A DNA stretch of 64,000 bases from Mesorhizobium neociceri (GCF_013520985.1 NZ_JACDTY010000002.1:124001-188000); one strand, 5' to 3'. Positions 1-7,796 are shown, counted from the first letter of the stretch. Numbers and translations: made by a program. The notes: generated from the sequence alone by a model not told the origin.

Positions 1-60
1 CCACGCAAGGGTGGCGTTCCAGCCGGCTTCGGAGCGGCGGCGGAGCAGGTGAGCGAATAG
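1..60 (+). other. Possible 3' end of an upstream plus-strand gene
   Basis: The first bases may be the tail of a plus-strand gene entering from outside the window. Frame 1 is open from base 1 to a TAG at 58-60 and frame 2 to a TGA at 50-52. Neither peptide is recognisable. The only support for a gene end is that a strong hairpin with a T run follows at once. Confidence 0.2.
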
Positions 61-88
61 CGAATAGCGAATAGCGAATAGCGAATAG
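54..88. repeat. Five perfect tandem copies of a 7-bp unit
   Basis: The unit CGAATAG is repeated five times without a mismatch (54-60, 61-67, 68-74, 75-81, 82-88). A reverse-complement copy lies at 129-135, so the last repeat extends the terminator stem that follows. Copy number is likely to vary between strains by slippage. Confidence 0.9.
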
Positions 89-136
89 AAACGGCTTGGC
101 TTCTGTGACAGGGAGCAAGCCGTTTTTGCTATTCGC
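81..136. terminator. Long hairpin terminator, extended by the 7-bp repeat
   Basis: AAACGGCTTG at 89-98 pairs with CAAGCCGTTT at 116-125 and is followed by T residues to 127. Outside this core GCGAATAG (81-88) pairs with CTATTCGC (129-136). It lies between a possible plus-strand gene end and the end of corA on the minus strand, so it could serve both directions. Confidence 0.7.
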
Positions 137-151
137 GACTCGCGCCCTCTT

Positions 152-1159
152 TCAAAGCCATCCGTTCTTGCGAAACCGCCAGTACAGGAACGAGCAGATC
201 AAGGCGATCGCGGTCAGAACCACCGGGTAGCCATATTCCATCTTCAGTTCCGGCATGTCATCGAAATTCATGCCGTAAATGCCGGCGAGCGCCGTCGGCA
301 CCGCCAGTATGGCGGCCCATGACGCCAGCTTCTTGGTATTCGCCGTTTCCTGGCTCTGGCCAACCAGCAGACTGGCCTCGAAGGCGAAGGCCAGAACCTC
401 GCGCAGGCTGTCGATCTTTTCCTGCACGGTACGGATGTGGTCGGTGACATCGCGAAACAGCGGGTGCATGGCACTATGGATTTGCGGCAGGTCGGCGCTG
501 GTCAGCCGGCGGCAGACCTCGACCAGCGGCAGCGCCGCGTTGCGCAGACGCAACAGATCGCGGCGCAGCATGTAGAGCCGCTCGATGTCGGGACCGGTCA
601 TCGGCTTCAGCAGCACCCTGTCTTCGATCGCCTCGACCTCGTCCTCGATCTGCTCGAGCACCGGCATGTAATTGTCGACGATGAAGTCGAGAATGGCGTA
701 GAGGACGAAGTCCTCGCCCTTGGCCAGCGAATGCGGGCAGCTCTCCCAGTGCTGACGGACGGCGGCATAGGATGTCGAGGGACCATGCCTGACGCTGACG
801 ATATAGCCTGAGCCGACGAACAGGTGGGTTTCGCCGAAGGTGACGCGGCCGTCGATCAGCTGGGCGGTGCGGGCGACGATGAACAGGGCATCGCCATACT
901 GCTCGATCTTGGGCCGCTGGTGCGGATGTTCGGCATCTTCGATCGCCAGTTCGTGCAGATGGAACTGCGCCTTGACGCGCAGCAACAGCTCGCGGTCGGG
1001 TTCGAGCAGGCCGATCCAGACGACATGGCCCGATTTCTTCGCCCATTCGCCGGCCTCTTCGATCGGGATGTCGGCTATGCGCTTGCCGGCGGTGTAGACG
1101 CTCGACGCGATGATGCCGGACGATGCCGGCGCCGGCTTGAACTCTCGGACATATTCCAT
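152..1159 (-). CDS. corA: Magnesium/divalent cation transporter CorA
   Basis: Inner-membrane pentameric Mg2+ (Co2+, Ni2+) channel of the CorA family. The protein is 335 residues from the ATG at 1159, which has GGAGG six bases upstream; a TTG at 1186 would add nine residues and lacks that ribosome binding site. A long acidic, helical cytoplasmic domain is followed by two C-terminal membrane helices. The signature YGMNF is at about residue 295 at the end of the first helix and a short basic tail follows the second. Length and architecture are complete for the family. It lies downstream of phoU on the same strand, separated by about 94 bp. Family assignment is firm; the ion actually transported is inferred from the family. 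Confidence 0.93.
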   Translation of the reverse strand: MEYVREFKPAPASSGIIASSVYTAGKRIADIPIEEAGEWAKKSGHVVWIGLLEPDRELLLRVKAQFHLHELAIEDAEHPHQRPKIEQYGDALFIVARTAQLIDGRVTFGETHLFVGSGYIVSVRHGPSTSYAAVRQHWESCPHSLAKGEDFVLYAILDFIVDNYMPVLEQIEDEVEAIEDRVLLKPMTGPDIERLYMLRRDLLRLRNAALPLVEVCRRLTSADLPQIHSAMHPLFRDVTDHIRTVQEKIDSLREVLAFAFEASLLVGQSQETANTKKLASWAAILAVPTALAGIYGMNFDDMPELKMEYGYPVVLTAIALICSFLYWRFRKNGWL

Positions 1160-1253
1160 CGCAGCCTCCGAACGCAGAACCTTCAATAGGCCTGAGAAGC
1201 TTAACGCTGCGATAGTTTAGCGCAATATGATTAAGCGTTCGAGGGGGGCGCGA

Positions 1254-1976
1254 TCACTTCACCGGCAGCGCCGGAAGCGCCACCTTGTCGGTCTTGTCGC
1301 CTTTGGGACGCTCGGCCGGCATCTGGTCGCCGGTGACGATGTAATAGATGGTCTCGGCGATGTTGGTGGCGTGGTCGCCGATGCGCTCGATGTTCTTGGC
1401 GCAGAACAGCAGATGCGTACACGGCGTGATGTTGCGCGGATCTTCCATCATATAAGTCAGGAGCTCGCGAAACAGCGATGTATACATGGCGTCGATCTGG
1501 TCGTCGCGGTCGCGCACGAAGCCTATCCTGTCGACCGAACGCGATGCGTAGACGTCGAGCACTTCCTTCAGTTGGGTCAGCGCCAGATCGGCCAGCGCCT
1601 CGAGGCCGCGAAACAGGCTGGTCGGCTGGCGGCCGTCGATGACGCTCACCACTCGCTTGGCAACATTCTTGCCGAGGTCGCCGACTCGCTCGAGGTCAGC
1701 CGAAATACGGATGGCGCCGACAATCTCGCGCAGATCCGTCGCCATCGGCTGGCGCTTGGCGATGATGACGATGGCCTTGTCATCGATTTCGCGCTGGCCC
1801 TCGTCGAGGACAATGTCATCGCGGATGACCTTCTGGGCGAGGCCCGGGTCGGCATTGACCAGTGCCTGGATCGCCTGCTCGACCATGCGCTCGGCGTGCC
1901 CGCCCATCGCAGCGATGCGTTTCGACAGGTATTTCAGTTCTTCGTCATAGGCGCTGACGATGTGTACGGACTGCAT
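1254..1976 (-). CDS. phoU: Phosphate signalling protein PhoU
   Basis: PhoU couples the PstSCAB phosphate transporter to the PhoR kinase and restrains phosphate uptake and pho-regulon signalling. The 240-residue protein consists of two PhoU helical-bundle repeats (about residues 15-105 and 120-210), rich in conserved Glu/Asp and Arg, with typical wording such as DLREIVGAIRIS and ERIGDHATNIAE, where acidic residues bind metal in the family. It lacks a signal peptide and is cytoplasmic or peripheral. phoR lies upstream on the same strand with a 129-bp gap, but no pstSCAB or phoB is present between or after them, unlike the usual rhizobial phoR-pstCAB-phoU-phoB order. Confidence 0.95.
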   Translation of the reverse strand: MQSVHIVSAYDEELKYLSKRIAAMGGHAERMVEQAIQALVNADPGLAQKVIRDDIVLDEGQREIDDKAIVIIAKRQPMATDLREIVGAIRISADLERVGDLGKNVAKRVVSVIDGRQPTSLFRGLEALADLALTQLKEVLDVYASRSVDRIGFVRDRDDQIDAMYTSLFRELLTYMMEDPRNITPCTHLLFCAKNIERIGDHATNIAETIYYIVTGDQMPAERPKGDKTDKVALPALPVK

Positions 1977-2105
1977 GGACGGTATGCCTTCCTGGAATCC
2001 TTGGCCCGGAATCTTTGGCCTTTTGAGTCGTTTCCTCGAATCCTGTGCTGATACGCTAGCCGGATGACAGAACGAAGAAACAGGCAGTTAGCAAATAGTA
2101 CTGCC

Positions 2106-3371
2106 TCAGCCCGCAGGCAAATGGACCGTGAACGCCGCGCCCTTGCCAACTTCCGACTTGATCGAAAGTCTGGCGTTATGACGCGTCAGTATGTGCTTGA
2201 CGATGGACAGGCCGAGGCCGGTGCCTTTCTGGGTGCGGCTGCTTTCGACATCGACGCGGTAGAAGCGCTCGGTGATGCGCGGAATGTGCTCTTCGGGAAT
2301 GCCAGGGCCATAGTCCCTGATGGTGACGTCGATGCCCGGTTCGGGACCGGCCTCGCCCCCGGCGATCGACACCGTGACGCGTCCACCCGGCTGGCCGTAT
2401 TTGCAGGCGTTTTCCAACAGGTTCTCGAACACCTGGAACAGCTCGTCCCGGTCTCCGGGCACGTCGAGCGGCCCCTCGGCATAGTCGCGCTCGATGACGA
2501 CGCCGTTTTCCCTGGCGAGCGGCCCGAGCGAATCGATGACGCTGTCGATGGTCTGGCGCAGATCGACCTCGGTTCCCGGCTTCAGATAGGGCTTCATTTC
2601 CAGCCGCGACAGCGAAAGGAGATCGTCGATCAGGCGCGCCATGCGGCCGGTCTGGTTCTGCATGATCTGCAGGAACTGCTCGCGCGCCGCCGGATCATTG
2701 CGGGCCGGCCCACGCAACGTCTCGATGAAGCCCGAAATCGAGGCCAGCGGCGTGCGCAGCTCATGGCTGGCATTGGCGATGAAGTCGGCGCGCATACGGT
2801 CGATCCGGCGCGTCTCGCTCTGGTCCTTGAACACCAGCACAAAGAGATCGGTAGCGTGGCCGACCGAGGATGCACTGACCCGGTAGGCCCGTTCGACCGG
2901 CAGCTTTTCGGTGTAATCGACGGCATCCGAGGCGACGCTTCCTGACAGCACGCCGTCGAGCAAGGCCTGCATTTCGGGGGCGCGGAATTTCAGCGGCAGC
3001 GACAGGCCGGGTGCGATCCCGCCAAAGGCTGCGAAGGCGGCGGCATTGGCATGGACGATGGTGGCGGTGCGGTCGAAGATGATGAGCGGATCGGCAACAG
3101 CGGCTGCGAGATATTCGCCGGTAAGCCGCTGCAGCCCGCTCGCCTCGATCGCGGCATCGCTCTGGATGGACTGGCTGGCGCCGCCGGTCGGCAGCATCGC
3201 GGCAGCAAGCAGCACCGCACAGGCGAGCAGAACGACATAGACGGACATGCCGGCAAAGCCGTAGGCGGCCGCAACAGCAACGATGCCGGCGGCGAGCAGC
3301 CAGCGGCCGTTCCACAGCCGGGCGGCTACGGCTTGCACTGTCGTTTTCCGCTCTGTGCCAGTGTCGGCCAT
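2106..3371 (-). CDS. phoR: Phosphate-regulon sensor histidine kinase PhoR-like
   Basis: Membrane histidine kinase, 421 residues from the ATG at 3371. A longer reading to 3512 would run into the divergent ppk2 start and is unlikely. The order is: two adjacent N-terminal membrane helices (about residues 18-60) with almost no periplasmic loop, as in PhoR; a PAS domain (about 85-185); HisKA with the phosphorylated His in NASHELRTPL near residue 202; and a HATPase_c domain with DYGPGIP and GTGLGLSIVKHI near the C terminus. The lack of a large sensory ectodomain plus the neighbouring phoU support PhoR over other kinases. Its response regulator PhoB is not in the window. Confidence 0.85.
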   Translation of the reverse strand: MADTGTERKTTVQAVAARLWNGRWLLAAGIVAVAAAYGFAGMSVYVVLLACAVLLAAAMLPTGGASQSIQSDAAIEASGLQRLTGEYLAAAVADPLIIFDRTATIVHANAAAFAAFGGIAPGLSLPLKFRAPEMQALLDGVLSGSVASDAVDYTEKLPVERAYRVSASSVGHATDLFVLVFKDQSETRRIDRMRADFIANASHELRTPLASISGFIETLRGPARNDPAAREQFLQIMQNQTGRMARLIDDLLSLSRLEMKPYLKPGTEVDLRQTIDSVIDSLGPLARENGVVIERDYAEGPLDVPGDRDELFQVFENLLENACKYGQPGGRVTVSIAGGEAGPEPGIDVTIRDYGPGIPEEHIPRITERFYRVDVESSRTQKGTGLGLSIVKHILTRHNARLSIKSEVGKGAAFTVHLPAG

Positions 3372-3472
3372 TCGCGCGTCCCGAGCCCTTGCGCCGGCCG
3401 GCCGAAACTTCCGCTGGACCGGGTTTAGGCCTCCCCATAGCATGAGTCCGCAAGCTGGAAAGGTGCGTCTCG

Positions 3473-4378
3473 ATGAAAAAAGCGAAGGAAAGTCCCGCCG
3501 CGGAGCCGGCAAAAGGTCCTCTGAAGATCAGGATCGACGGCAAAGAGCGGGAGTTCGATATCGAGAATCCCGAGCTTCCGGACTGGATCGAGGACAACAA
3601 ACTGACTGCCGGCGACTATCCCTACGACAAGAAAATGAAGGGCGAGGAATACGACGAGACGCTGGAGCGGCTGCAGATCGAGCTGGTCAAGGCGCAGGCC
3701 TGGCTGCAGGCGACCGGCAAGCGGGTGATATCGCTGTTCGAGGGACGCGACGCCGCCGGCAAGGGCGGAACCATCTTCGTGCTGCGCCAGTATCTCAACC
3801 CTCGAACTGCGCGCAATGTGGCGCTGACCAAGCCGACGCCGACGGAAGTCGGGCAGTGGTACTTCCAGCGCTATGTCGACCATTTCCCGACATCGGGCGA
3901 ATTCGTCACCTTCGACCGCTCCTGGTACAACCGCGGCGGCGTCGAGCCGGTGATGGGCTTCTGTACGCCGGAGCAGCACGAGAAATTCCTCGACGAGACG
4001 CCACATTTCGAGCGGATGATCTCCAATGAGGGCATCTATTTCTTCAAATTCTGGCTGAACATCGGCCGCGAAACCCAGCTCGAACGATTTCACGACCGCC
4101 GCTGGTCTCCGCTGAAGAACTGGAAGTTCTCGCCGATCGACATTGCCGGCATCACCAAATGGGACGATTACACCAAGGCCCGCGACCAGATGGTCGAGCG
4201 CACGCACAAGCAGTTCGCGCCATGGATCATCGTGCGGGCAAACGACAAACGACGCGCGCGGCTGGCTGTCATGCGGCGCATCCTGTTGTCATTGCCCTAT
4301 GATGGGCGCGATCTCGACGCCATCGGCAAGGAAGACAAGAAGATCATCGGCGAAGGGCCGTCATTCCTGGAGAAATAG
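3473..4378 (+). CDS. ppk2: Polyphosphate kinase 2 (PPK2)
   Basis: Cytoplasmic P-loop kinase of the PPK2 family that transfers phosphate between polyphosphate and nucleoside diphosphates. The 301 residues carry Walker [10 protein letters not shown] (91-99) and the family Walker B region DRSWYNR (148-154), followed by lid-module Arg/Lys residues ([10 protein letters not shown]). It fits a single-domain PPK2, most like class I by sequence character; substrate preference (GDP or ADP) cannot be read here. It is divergent from phoR with about 100 bp between starts, which places polyphosphate metabolism beside phosphate signalling. A terminator hairpin follows at 4392-4421. Confidence 0.93.
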   Translation: MKKAKESPAAEPAKGPLKIRIDGKEREFDIENPELPDWIEDNKLTAGDYPYDKKMKGEEYDETLERLQIELVKAQAWLQATGKRVISLFEGRDAAGKGGTIFVLRQYLNPRTARNVALTKPTPTEVGQWYFQRYVDHFPTSGEFVTFDRSWYNRGGVEPVMGFCTPEQHEKFLDETPHFERMISNEGIYFFKFWLNIGRETQLERFHDRRWSPLKNWKFSPIDIAGITKWDDYTKARDQMVERTHKQFAPWIIVRANDKRRARLAVMRRILLSLPYDGRDLDAIGKEDKKIIGEGPSFLEK

Positions 4379-4391
4379 ACGCTGAAGGTAG

Positions 4392-4421
4392 AGAGCCCAT
4401 CCCTGATACGGGACGGGCTCT
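4392..4421 (+). terminator. Hairpin terminator after ppk2
   Basis: AGAGCCCATCCC (4392-4403) pairs with GGGACGGGCTCT (4410-4421) with one mismatch and a 6-nt loop, followed by TGTTGTCTT. It sits between the convergent ends of ppk2 and the crotonase gene and may act for both. Confidence 0.75.
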
Positions 4422-4451
4422 GTTGTCTTCATCGCGACTATGCGGCTGGCG

Positions 4452-5201
4452 TCATGCGGCCAGGCGGGCGATCCGCTGCAGCCGCTTCAGCGTGGTGTCG
4501 TCCTGAAGCGCCTGCTGGAACAGCGTGATCTCCTGATCGATACGGTCGCAGAGCACGCCCGTATCGCCCTTGAGCAGACCGCGCGTCTGCAGAAGGGCTG
4601 CAACCGGCTTCTTGGCCAGTTGCCTTGCCCTGCCGAGCGCTGCCTCCTCGGCACTGCCATCGGCCACGATCTCGGCGACGAGGCCAAGTGCCCTTGCGTC
4701 CTCGGCACCGAGTGTGTCGCCCAGGCAAAAGAAGCGGAAGGCGCCGGCATAGCCGAGCTTCTGTGGCGCCAGGATGGAGGTCGCCGCATCCGGCACCAGA
4801 CCGAAATCGACGAACGGCACCCGGAAGGTGCTGTTGCTCGAGGCGATCACCATGTCGCAGTGGAACAGAATGGTGCAGCCGACGCCGACGGCATCGCCGT
4901 CGACACAGGCCAGCACCGGCTTGGGGAACGTCGCCAACGTGCGGAACATGTCGGTGACGGCGGCGATCAGTTGCTGGTGCTTGGTGGAGTCGAGGAACTC
5001 GGAGAAATCGCCACCGAGGCAAAAGCAGCCGGCGAGGCCGCGCAGCACCACGACACGGACATTGTCGTCGACGGCGGCTTCATGGAAGGTCCTGGCCAGG
5101 CTTGCATAGGCGCGCCCGTCCAGCACCGGCCGGCCGTCATGCGACGACACGGTGACGACCAGCGTGTGGCCACGCAATTCGGGTTGGGGGTCAAAGCTCA
5201 T
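4452..5201 (-). CDS. Crotonase-fold protein of the quorum-sensing locus
   Basis: Enoyl-CoA hydratase/isomerase superfamily, 249 residues, starting at an ATG with GGAGA upstream. The oxyanion-hole segments are recognisable (CLGGDF at 61-66; GDAVGVGC at 102-109). The two glutamates used by true hydratases are replaced: the GGGCE position is Thr110 and the QPE position is Phe130. The segment TFRVPFVDFGLVPD matches the delta3,delta2-enoyl-CoA isomerase-like branch, where a catalytic Glu normally stands at the position of Asp138. It is the third gene of a luxR-luxI-crotonase run, 15 bp after luxI. By inference it could set or shift a double bond in the acyl chain supplied to the LuxI enzyme; hydratase activity is unlikely. 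Confidence 0.8.
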   Translation of the reverse strand: MSFDPQPELRGHTLVVTVSSHDGRPVLDGRAYASLARTFHEAAVDDNVRVVVLRGLAGCFCLGGDFSEFLDSTKHQQLIAAVTDMFRTLATFPKPVLACVDGDAVGVGCTILFHCDMVIASSNSTFRVPFVDFGLVPDAATSILAPQKLGYAGAFRFFCLGDTLGAEDARALGLVAEIVADGSAEEAALGRARQLAKKPVAALLQTRGLLKGDTGVLCDRIDQEITLFQQALQDDTTLKRLQRIARLAA

Positions 5202-5216
5202 TTGTCGTCTCCGATC

Positions 5217-5855
5217 TCACGACGCCTGCCGCATGCCGAGCATGTCGGGTGTGCCCCTGGCCAGCACGGGGGCGTGATGGTTGCGGCGCGAACGCACGAC
5301 ATCGAGCGTGTGCGTGTTGAAGGTCAGCAAGGTGGCGACGACCTGCTGGTTGCCATAGGTGCGCTGATAACCGAGCGGCGTTGCCAGGAAATGCAGCTGC
5401 AGGGCCCGCAGCACCCACATCGGCTCGAACTCGATGATCACCTGGTTGACGTTGCGCTTCAGTCCCCACTCGACGAAGCCGGCGATCAGCTCGGTGCCGA
5501 CCGTCGAGACGCCGCGCTTGCCGTCTCGATAGCCGGGCGCCACCGCGTAGCGGGTCAGCTCCCAGACCTTCGGTCCGGATGGCGGCGTGCCTTCATAAAG
5601 ATCGACCAGCACCTCAGTCAGCAAATGCGGCCGCGTCGTCGGCAGCATGCGCTGATAGCCGGCGAGTTCGCCGCCGCGGATGACCAGCTGGTGCACTGCC
5701 TCGTCATGATCGAACTGGTCGATCTCGAGGCCATCGGGACGCTTCAGATCTGTCCAGCCCATCTCTTCGACGAAGATCTTGTAGCGCAGACGATGGACAG
5801 CCTCCCAAAGGTCGGGACGTTCCATCAATTCCTGTGTTGTAAGGGCGAAAAGCAT
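5217..5855 (-). CDS. LuxI-family acyl-homoserine-lactone synthase
   Basis: Autoinducer synthase that makes an N-acyl-homoserine lactone from S-adenosylmethionine and an acyl-ACP or acyl-CoA. The ATG at 5855 has AGGAGA eight bases upstream and gives 212 residues; a reading from 5894 adds 13 residues without such a site. The family's invariant residues fall in their usual places: Arg24, Phe28, Trp34, Asp46, Asp49, Arg69, Glu99 and Arg102. A perfect palindrome (5909-5922) stands 54 bp upstream and is a likely LuxR target, so expression is probably under positive autoregulation. luxR lies immediately upstream and a crotonase 15 bp downstream. The acyl chain cannot be deduced from sequence alone. 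Confidence 0.93.
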   Translation of the reverse strand: MLFALTTQELMERPDLWEAVHRLRYKIFVEEMGWTDLKRPDGLEIDQFDHDEAVHQLVIRGGELAGYQRMLPTTRPHLLTEVLVDLYEGTPPSGPKVWELTRYAVAPGYRDGKRGVSTVGTELIAGFVEWGLKRNVNQVIIEFEPMWVLRALQLHFLATPLGYQRTYGNQQVVATLLTFNTHTLDVVRSRRNHHAPVLARGTPDMLGMRQAS

Positions 5856-5908
5856 TAGCCGTCTCCTGGGCTCAAGAGGAAGATACGGCCGCACGTTCCA
5901 GATAAAAT

Positions 5909-5922
5909 TGCGTGATCACGCA
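5909..5922. promoter_or_regulatory. Putative lux box upstream of luxI
   Basis: TGCGTGATCACGCA is a perfect 14-bp palindrome in the luxR-luxI gap, 54 bp before the luxI start. Size, symmetry and position fit a LuxR-type operator. Binding is inferred, not shown. Confidence 0.6.
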
Positions 5923-5935
5923 GGCAGGAATTTTT

Positions 5936-5956
5936 TAGGTCGGCACGGCCGACCTA
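5936..5956. other. Hairpin overlapping the luxR stop codon
   Basis: TAGGTCGGC (5936-5944) pairs perfectly with GCCGACCTA (5948-5956) around a 3-nt loop, and the luxR stop codon lies in the stem. On the minus strand it is followed by A residues rather than T residues, so it is not a standard terminator; it could stabilise the luxR mRNA end or attenuate read-through. Confidence 0.5.
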
Positions 5957-6685
5957 GCTAATATAGCCGCGCCTAATCGCTTCGGCGACAGCTTGCACCC
6001 TGTTGACGGCACCGAGTTTACTCTTAGCGTTAAGGAGATGTTTTTCGGAGGTGTGCTCCGAGATGCCGAGTATCTGCGAAATCTCCCATTCGGACTTGCC
6101 GACGGCTGCCCATTTCAGGCATTCCCGCTCACGCGGGGTCAATTCGATGTGATCGATGGTGTTGGCCGCCATCGTGTGCAGCTGCATGGCGCGGCCGACC
6201 GCATAGGTCGACACCAGCGACACCAGTCCGAACTCGGCGCCCGACAATTCGACGGCCTCGCCACCTAGCGAGACCATGACGATCTGGCCTTCGAGCGTCA
6301 CCAGTGGAAAGGCCAGGCCATCGCGCAGCTTGAATTCTCTGGCGTCGCCCATCACCTCGCCACTTTCCCTGTCGACGCGGATGCCACGCGACGCCTCGCG
6401 CCATTGGAACGGCGCCTGCAATTCCTTCATGTGGCTGACGACGGGATCATGGTCGACATAGTTGCGCGCCACATAGCGCTCCAGCCATTCCACCGGCCAG
6501 TCGCACAAAAGCACGTGATCCTTTTGCTGGCCACGCGGCGTGCCGGGCTGCGGAACCGTTCCCGCCATCAGCGCCGTCAGGCCAAAATGCGAGGTGACGC
6601 CAAGCAATGTTTCACAAACCGCGGCCGCCGTGTCGGCATGCTGCAGTTGGTCTATATATTCCAGCGTGCGATCGAACTGACCCAT
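5954..6685 (-). CDS. LuxR-family quorum-sensing transcription regulator
   Basis: Autoinducer-responsive activator, 243 residues. The N-terminal domain (about 15-165) has the AHL-pocket residues spaced as in the family: Trp and Tyr in WLERYVARNYVDHDP, the Asp-Pro of that stretch, and a following Trp in PFQW. The C-terminal GerE/LuxR helix-turn-helix (about 178-240) reads LTPRERECLKWAAVGKSE, then SEHTSEKHLLNAKSKL. It lies directly upstream of luxI on the same strand, which makes it the probable cognate receptor. A degenerate version of the luxI palindrome at 6734-6746 lies about 50 bp upstream of its start and may allow autoregulation. A solo role is less likely given the adjacent synthase. Confidence 0.92.
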   Translation of the reverse strand: MGQFDRTLEYIDQLQHADTAAAVCETLLGVTSHFGLTALMAGTVPQPGTPRGQQKDHVLLCDWPVEWLERYVARNYVDHDPVVSHMKELQAPFQWREASRGIRVDRESGEVMGDAREFKLRDGLAFPLVTLEGQIVMVSLGGEAVELSGAEFGLVSLVSTYAVGRAMQLHTMAANTIDHIELTPRERECLKWAAVGKSEWEISQILGISEHTSEKHLLNAKSKLGAVNRVQAVAEAIRRGYIS

Positions 6686-6733
6686 CGCAACATCTACCCC
6701 ATGTTGCCTACCGCTCTTGAGACCGATGTTACG

Positions 6734-6746
6734 TGCCTGATCCGCA
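6734..6746. promoter_or_regulatory. Degenerate lux-box-like site upstream of luxR
   Basis: TGCCTGATCCGCA resembles the luxI palindrome TGCGTGATCACGCA with one substitution and one missing base. It lies about 50 bp upstream of the luxR start. The spacing defect makes it a weak candidate. Confidence 0.3.
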
Positions 6747-6944
6747 CTTCGCCATCAACCCCGGATTGCAAGCCGCATGCTTGGCTTTTTTTGCGCAGCG
6801 ACCGCTTGCCCTCGGACCGACTCTGCGCGGCTATTTGCAACCTCACCAAAGCATAACCCGAAATTGGCCCTTTGAAATCAAAAACAATTGTACGCGCGTC
6901 GTTTTCGTATCAAAAGCCAACGGCAGAACGGGCGGAGTTTTTTC

Positions 6945-7796
6945 GTGATATCTCGCTGGATTGCCATCGCGTTCCTCTCGATGCTGGTTGGAGTGCAGCC
7001 GTTTGCCGGCGCAGCGCGCGCGGCGGAACCGCAGGTGCCGGTGCTTTGGGACGCCAAGGAACGGCTGCCGAAGCCAGATCTCTCGGCGTTGCCCAGGCTC
7101 AGATTCCTCACCACGACCGATTTCCCGCCCTTCAACTTTCTCGACGGCGCTGGCCGGCTGTCCGGCTTCCACATCGACCTGGCGCGGGCGATTTGCGCCG
7201 AACTCGACATCGCCGACAAATGCCAGATCCAGGCGCTGCCCTGGGCCGAGCTCGACGACGCGCTGCAGAAGGGCGAAGGCGAGGCGATCATCGCCGGCAT
7301 CGCCGCGACGCCGGAAATGCGGGCGAAATACAGTTTTTCGCGCTCCTATCTGCAATTTCCGGCGCGCTTCATCATGCCGAAGGCCAAGGCCTTTCCCGAG
7401 CCAATCCTCGACAAATTGCGCAGCAAACGGGTCGGCGTGCTGGCCGGCTCGGCGCATGAAAAGATGCTGCGCGATTATTTCGGCACCGTGCAGATCATCC
7501 TCTTCGACAGGCCGGAAGGCCTCTACAGCGACTTGAAGGCCGGCAAGATCGACGCCGCGTTCGGCGACGGCATGCGCTTTTCCTTCTGGCTGGGCGGTAG
7601 GGACGCGGCCGGCTGCTGCCGCTTTGCCGGGGGCCCTTATCTCGCGCCGGAATATCTGGGATCCGGCATGACGATTGCCACCCGGGCCGGCGATCCGGCG
7701 CTCGCCGCAGCGATGGACTACGCGCTGCAGGAGATTTCGGTGAAGGGCACCTTCGCCGAGTTCTATTTGCGCTATTTCCCGGTCAGTTTCTTCTGA
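6945..7796 (+). CDS. Orphan periplasmic solute-binding protein, family 3
   Basis: Type II periplasmic binding protein of the amino-acid ABC transporter class (SBP_bac_3), about 283 residues. The GTG at 6945 is preferred: GGCGGAG stands just upstream and it places a signal peptide at the N terminus (ISRWIAIAFLSMLVG, cleavage near ARA-AEPQ). An earlier ATG at 6888 would put 19 basic residues before it. Typical lobe signatures are FLTTTDFPPFNFLD, GFHIDLARAICAEL and DLKAGKIDAAFGD. No permease or ATPase is adjacent, so it is an orphan; ligand unknown. The 3' end including the stop codon is tandemly duplicated at 7781-7830. It is divergent from luxR. Confidence 0.85.
   Translation: MISRWIAIAFLSMLVGVQPFAGAARAAEPQVPVLWDAKERLPKPDLSALPRLRFLTTTDFPPFNFLDGAGRLSGFHIDLARAICAELDIADKCQIQALPWAELDDALQKGEGEAIIAGIAATPEMRAKYSFSRSYLQFPARFIMPKAKAFPEPILDKLRSKRVGVLAGSAHEKMLRDYFGTVQIILFDRPEGLYSDLKAGKIDAAFGDGMRFSFWLGGRDAAGCCRFAGGPYLAPEYLGSGMTIATRAGDPALAAAMDYALQEISVKGTFAEFYLRYFPVSFF

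Noticed and set aside
3372..3512. Longer N terminus of phoR
   Set aside because: The extra 47 residues overlap the divergent ppk2 start, are Arg/Pro-rich and lack homology; the ATG at 3371 leads directly into the membrane helices.
4440..5858. Long plus-strand open frame opposite the crotonase and luxI genes
   Set aside because: It is antisense to two genes with clear family motifs, is rich in Arg/His/Gln as expected of a GC-rich shadow frame, and shows no domain signature.
5936..5956. Hairpin after luxR as an intrinsic terminator
   Set aside because: The T run lies on the wrong side of the stem for the luxR transcript, so it is listed as a hairpin of unknown role.
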